From Sunxiuqinia elliptica (GTDB lineage: Bacteria > Bacteroidota > Bacteroidia > Bacteroidales > Prolixibacteraceae), in the NCBI RefSeq assembly GCF_900113005.1, contig NZ_FONW01000003.1:124001-188000 (forward strand): 64,000 nt of DNA, given 5' to 3'. A program made the translations under genes and the position numbers. The notes beneath the pieces were generated by a model. The model was not told where the DNA came from. It ran no database searches and worked only from the letters and a program-made list of their open reading frames with translations. This document shows positions 61,103-64,000 of the stretch, in pieces (position 1 is the stretch's first letter; each line of letters opens with the position of its first letter).

Positions 61103-62824
61103 ATGAAAAGATTAAAATATTATATATTAATTCTGTGCCTTACTGTTACCAGCATATCCTGTGACCATGATGAGATGTTAAATGAAGTTCCAAAAGATTT
61201 TTTAAGTCCCGAGAATTCATTTACCACTAAAGCTGGTTTCGAGTCGGCATTGGCTCACATTTATTTAAGCATCAGGGACAACTTTTACGCAACTACTGAT
61301 AGTTATAGCAACTTTGATATGCTGGGAATGGATGTGGATATTGCATCGGCATACAATCCATCTCCATCCTCGTTTACAGAGATGTTTCAATGGGGAACAT
61401 TTAATGCCGACAATGGATATGCTAGCAGATGGTGGAACCGTTGCTACGACTATGCTTTTAAGGCCAACGTCATTATTGGTAGAGCAGAAAGTGACGTCGT
61501 GAAGTGGGCATCTGAAGCTGAGAAAAATGCCATTATTGGAGAAGCCAGATTTCTAAGGGCTTTTGCTTACCGCTTTTTAGCTAATATGTATGGTGGAGTT
61601 CCCCTGGTCCTGGAAGAGACATCGGGGCCAAAATTTGATTATCAACGTGCATCACAAGAGCAGGTCTATCAGCAATGTAAAGACGATCTGTTATTTGCAA
61701 CCCAGTGGATGTTAACTGTTGATAAGGTTAAAGGCGGGCGGGCACCACGTGCAGCGGCTTATCACCTTTTATCTGAAATTCTTATTCAGATGGGCGACTA
61801 CCAGGGAGCAATTGATGCGGCTTCAGTAGTTATTGACGATCCTGCCTATTCGTTAATGACCGAACGTTTCGGTAAATACAAGGACTTTCAGTTTAACGGT
61901 TATGACCATCAAGGTGAAAACGAACCTTGGGGTGATGTTTACTGGGATTTGTTCCGGGATGGAAACTTCAACCGGGTTGAAGGTAATAAGGAGTGTATCT
62001 GGAATGTACAGTTTGATGTGGACATTCTTGGTGGAGGAAATGTTGGTCAGTGGGGAGGTAACTTCGTACTCGAAAGATGGTGGGGGCCATTGTACTGGAA
62101 CCTCAAAGACAAAAACGGCGTGAGCAATTTCCTGAAAGATACCCTGTGTGGGAGACCCGTAGGGCGCGGTACAGCAACAGAGTACCTGGATCAGCTGGTA
62201 TGGCAGTTCAAAGGCGATTTTGATCGTGACATCCGGAACTCAAAATACAATATTCAGCGAACTTTTTACTGGACCAATCCAAACAGTAAATTTTACGGAC
62301 AGGAAATCACTCCGGAAAACTTAGGTACTGCTTCTGATTATAACAAATCAAGGATAAGCCCAAGTTTAAAGAAGAATGTAACAGTTATTCATTATGGACA
62401 GTTTCAGGATGCTACCAGCAAAGAATGGCACGATAACGGACGTATCTACAAAGACTGGTATATCATGCGATTAGCCGAAACTTTTTTATTAAGGGCAGAA
62501 GCATATCACTTAAAGGGTGAAAATCAAAAAGCTGCCGACGATATCAATGTTGTAAGAAATCGGGCACAGGCAACTCCTGTAAATTCGGGAGATGTCAATA
62601 TTGACCTTATTCTTGATGAACGGGCTCGTGAGTTGCATGTTGAAGAGTATCGTTTGAATACCTTGTTGAGAATGGGGAAACTTGTTGATTACCTGATGAA
62701 ATATAACGAATCGGTAATCTATAATGGGTACTCATTAGGTAATCATTTCAATAAATTTCCAATTCCTAATTCGGAGATTGAAGCCAATAAGGAAAATCTT
62801 CTGGAACAGAATCCGGGATATTAA
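61103..62824 (+). CDS. SusD/RagB family surface lipoprotein, partner of susC-2
   Basis: 573 residues. The lipobox is ISC after LILCLTVTS. It starts EVPKDFLSPENSFTTKAGFESALAHIYL and carries the helix with GEARFLRAFAYRFLANMYGGVPLVLEETSG and the C-terminal RLAETFLLRAEAYHLKGENQKAADDINVVRNRA. It is clearly paralogous to the SusD at 27797 in layout and in several motifs. It binds glycan at the surface. The gene is 11 bp after susC-2 and closed by a very strong terminator. Confidence 0.96.
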   Translation: MKRLKYYILILCLTVTSISCDHDEMLNEVPKDFLSPENSFTTKAGFESALAHIYLSIRDNFYATTDSYSNFDMLGMDVDIASAYNPSPSSFTEMFQWGTFNADNGYASRWWNRCYDYAFKANVIIGRAESDVVKWASEAEKNAIIGEARFLRAFAYRFLANMYGGVPLVLEETSGPKFDYQRASQEQVYQQCKDDLLFATQWMLTVDKVKGGRAPRAAAYHLLSEILIQMGDYQGAIDAASVVIDDPAYSLMTERFGKYKDFQFNGYDHQGENEPWGDVYWDLFRDGNFNRVEGNKECIWNVQFDVDILGGGNVGQWGGNFVLERWWGPLYWNLKDKNGVSNFLKDTLCGRPVGRGTATEYLDQLVWQFKGDFDRDIRNSKYNIQRTFYWTNPNSKFYGQEITPENLGTASDYNKSRISPSLKKNVTVIHYGQFQDATSKEWHDNGRIYKDWYIMRLAETFLLRAEAYHLKGENQKAADDINVVRNRAQATPVNSGDVNIDLILDERARELHVEEYRLNTLLRMGKLVDYLMKYNESVIYNGYSLGNHFNKFPIPNSEIEANKENLLEQNPGY

Positions 62825-62851
62825 TAGGTCGTTATACTTAATAATTAAAAA

Positions 62852-62893
62852 AAGATGTCCTGCTGTGTGCTGATGCAGCAGGACATCTTATCT
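62852..62893 (+). terminator. Strong terminator after susD-2
   Basis: A perfect 14-bp stem (62852-62865 with 62876-62889) with a 10-nt loop is followed by a short T-rich stretch. It mirrors the hairpin after susD-1. Confidence 0.85.
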
Positions 62894-62958
62894 TTAAGGT
62901 AGGTTTTACGAGAGCTAGCCCACTGGGTTAAAATGGAACGATAAAGACAAGTTTTATT

Positions 62959-64000
62959 ATGAGGAAAAAAAGAGAAGTATTTTGGACATTGATGGTAATA
63001 GTTGCCATGCTTGTTGTGAATAGTTCATGTCAAACAAGAGAGGTTCAAATTTTTGTGGCCACAGATGGCGACAACAGTCATGGTGATGGGAGTGTTGAGT
63101 ATCCATTTGCCACGCTTGAACAGGCCAGGGATGAGATTAGAAAACAGAAAAGAGACGGAACAACACAAAAAGCATTTCATGTAATTCTAAGGGAGGGGAC
63201 TTATTTTCGAAACTCTTCTTTTTTATTGGATGAAAACGATTCGGGAACAGAAGATCATCCAATTGTATATTCCTCTTATAAAAACGAAAAAGTGATTATT
63301 CATGGCGGAATCGAAATTCCTTTGGAAAAGAAAAATAAGTTAGTTTCTTCAGATATACTCTTGCGACTTGCGGCTGAAGCCCGTGATAAGGTTGTGGAAA
63401 TAGACCTTCGTGCGCTGGGGATTAGCGATTATGGAACAATGCGCCCGGTTGGATTTGCAAGGCCTTTTGGTCCTGCGTGGCCCGAGCTTTTTGTAAACGG
63501 TGAACCATATTCAATTGCCCGTTGGCCCAATGATTCTACCATGATAATGGGAAAAGTTATTGACCGGGGATCAGTTCCGCGCGATGGGGATCTTTCAAAC
63601 CGGGGAGGAAAATTTGCATTTGAAACCGATCGGCCTTTAAAGTGGCAATCTCACGAAGACATCTGGATATCTGGATACTTCAGAAGAGGTTGGGCAGAAG
63701 ATGCGGTTGAACTGGCAGAAATAGATACCGTAAATAAAATCTTCAGTACGAAACAGCCTTCGCTTTATGGATTTGAGTCGGGGCACAAGTTTAGCAGGTG
63801 GTTTGTGTACAATATTTTGGAAGAGGTAGATAAACCGGGCGAATATTACCTCGATCGTAAAATGGGAAAACTATACTTCTATCCCCACGAGGAGCTTGAA
63901 TCCATTGAAATTTCGATGCTGGAAACACCTTTGGTTAGTATAAAAGGGGCTTCCAATGTGCAGCTTGAAGGAATAGATTTTGAGTGCTCAAGGGGAATGG
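62959..64000 (+). CDS. Start of a fourth right-handed beta-helix (GH141-like) lipoprotein (partial)
   Basis: The gene runs from the ATG at 62959 off the right edge, giving 347 complete codons. The signal peptide ends in a lipobox (VVNSSC). The entry signature of the beta-helix group is clear (VQIFVATDGDNSHGDGSVEYPFATLEQARDEIRKQ), followed by VILREGTYFRNSSFLLDEND and IVYSSYKNEKVIIHGG. At about 275-310 there is LEEVDKPGEYYLDRKMGKLYFYPHEE, shared in form with the proteins at 35179, 40956 and 51460. The helix coils begin near the end (VQLEGIDFECSRG). Length and C-terminal modules lie outside the window. It opens a further group of enzymes after susD-2, so the locus continues to the right. Confidence 0.82.
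   Translation, partial: MRKKREVFWTLMVIVAMLVVNSSCQTREVQIFVATDGDNSHGDGSVEYPFATLEQARDEIRKQKRDGTTQKAFHVILREGTYFRNSSFLLDENDSGTEDHPIVYSSYKNEKVIIHGGIEIPLEKKNKLVSSDILLRLAAEARDKVVEIDLRALGISDYGTMRPVGFARPFGPAWPELFVNGEPYSIARWPNDSTMIMGKVIDRGSVPRDGDLSNRGGKFAFETDRPLKWQSHEDIWISGYFRRGWAEDAVELAEIDTVNKIFSTKQPSLYGFESGHKFSRWFVYNILEEVDKPGEYYLDRKMGKLYFYPHEELESIEISMLETPLVSIKGASNVQLEGIDFECSRGM

Noticed and set aside
1-64000. Mobile elements, CRISPR arrays, tRNA or rRNA genes
   Set aside because: No transposase, integrase, regular short-repeat array or recognisable structural RNA was seen on either strand, though a covariance-model search was not possible here.

Overview
The window is 64 kb from a bacterium of the phylum Bacteroidota. 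The evidence is two SusC/SusD pairs, an ECF sigma/FecR pair, a one-protein hybrid two-component regulator, promoters of the TTG-(20 bp)-TAnnTTTG type, and lipobox signal peptides on many secreted enzymes. The gene mix (DUF4954 protein, short prolyl-tRNA synthetase ending in Tyr, very large polysaccharide locus) would suit a marine or sediment Marinilabiliales/Prolixibacteraceae-like organism, but the sequence alone does not fix the genus. No rRNA, tRNA, CRISPR array or insertion sequence was seen.

Region 1 (1-8300): the tail of a GH29-like alpha-L-fucosidase; a membrane-tethered regulator joining an extracytoplasmic LamG domain to a cytoplasmic SARP-like DNA-binding domain; and a Gfo/Idh/MocA oxidoreductase with a giant HEAT/DUF1080-DUF1080 protein, a pair suggestive of 3-keto-glycoside chemistry.

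Region 2 (8300-21225): mostly chromosomal backbone. A minus-strand trio (small protein, SAM methyltransferase, DUF4954 beta-helix protein), a FadL-type porin with a Tyr/Ser/Arg-rich lipoprotein, proS, a hypothetical-pepT-tilS operon, and a porin overlapping an exported FMN-binding protein.

Region 3 (21505-64000): a very large polysaccharide utilization locus. A cupin-AraC regulator is divergent from an ECF sigma factor, FecR anti-sigma factor, STN-bearing SusC and SusD. After a strong hairpin comes a long co-directional run of secreted enzymes: GH95-like, two DUF5703 proteins, a cyclase-family protein, three right-handed beta-helix (GH141-like) proteins, GH43, an S1 sulfatase, GH3, GH29 and an orphan lipoprotein enzyme. 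A hybrid two-component regulator (minus strand) then faces a second SusC/SusD pair, followed by a fourth beta-helix protein running off the end. Three families with known fucosidases (GH29, GH95, GH141) plus a sulfatase suggest a fucose- or L-galactose-containing, partly sulfated glycan with xylose/arabinose-type linkages; this is inference.

The most notable non-coding signal is a 67-bp promoter element present twice, 27 kb apart: once in the araC/sigma intergenic region and once inside the enzyme operon before the orphan enzyme. The copies align without gaps at 53 of 67 positions (hand count). Each carries a CTTG/TAAGTTTG promoter with a 20-bp spacer. One copy has an exact ATAGTAC direct repeat with a 21-bp period, the second half-site touching the -33 box. 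That is the architecture expected of an AraC-family activator, and it suggests a second layer of control over this locus.
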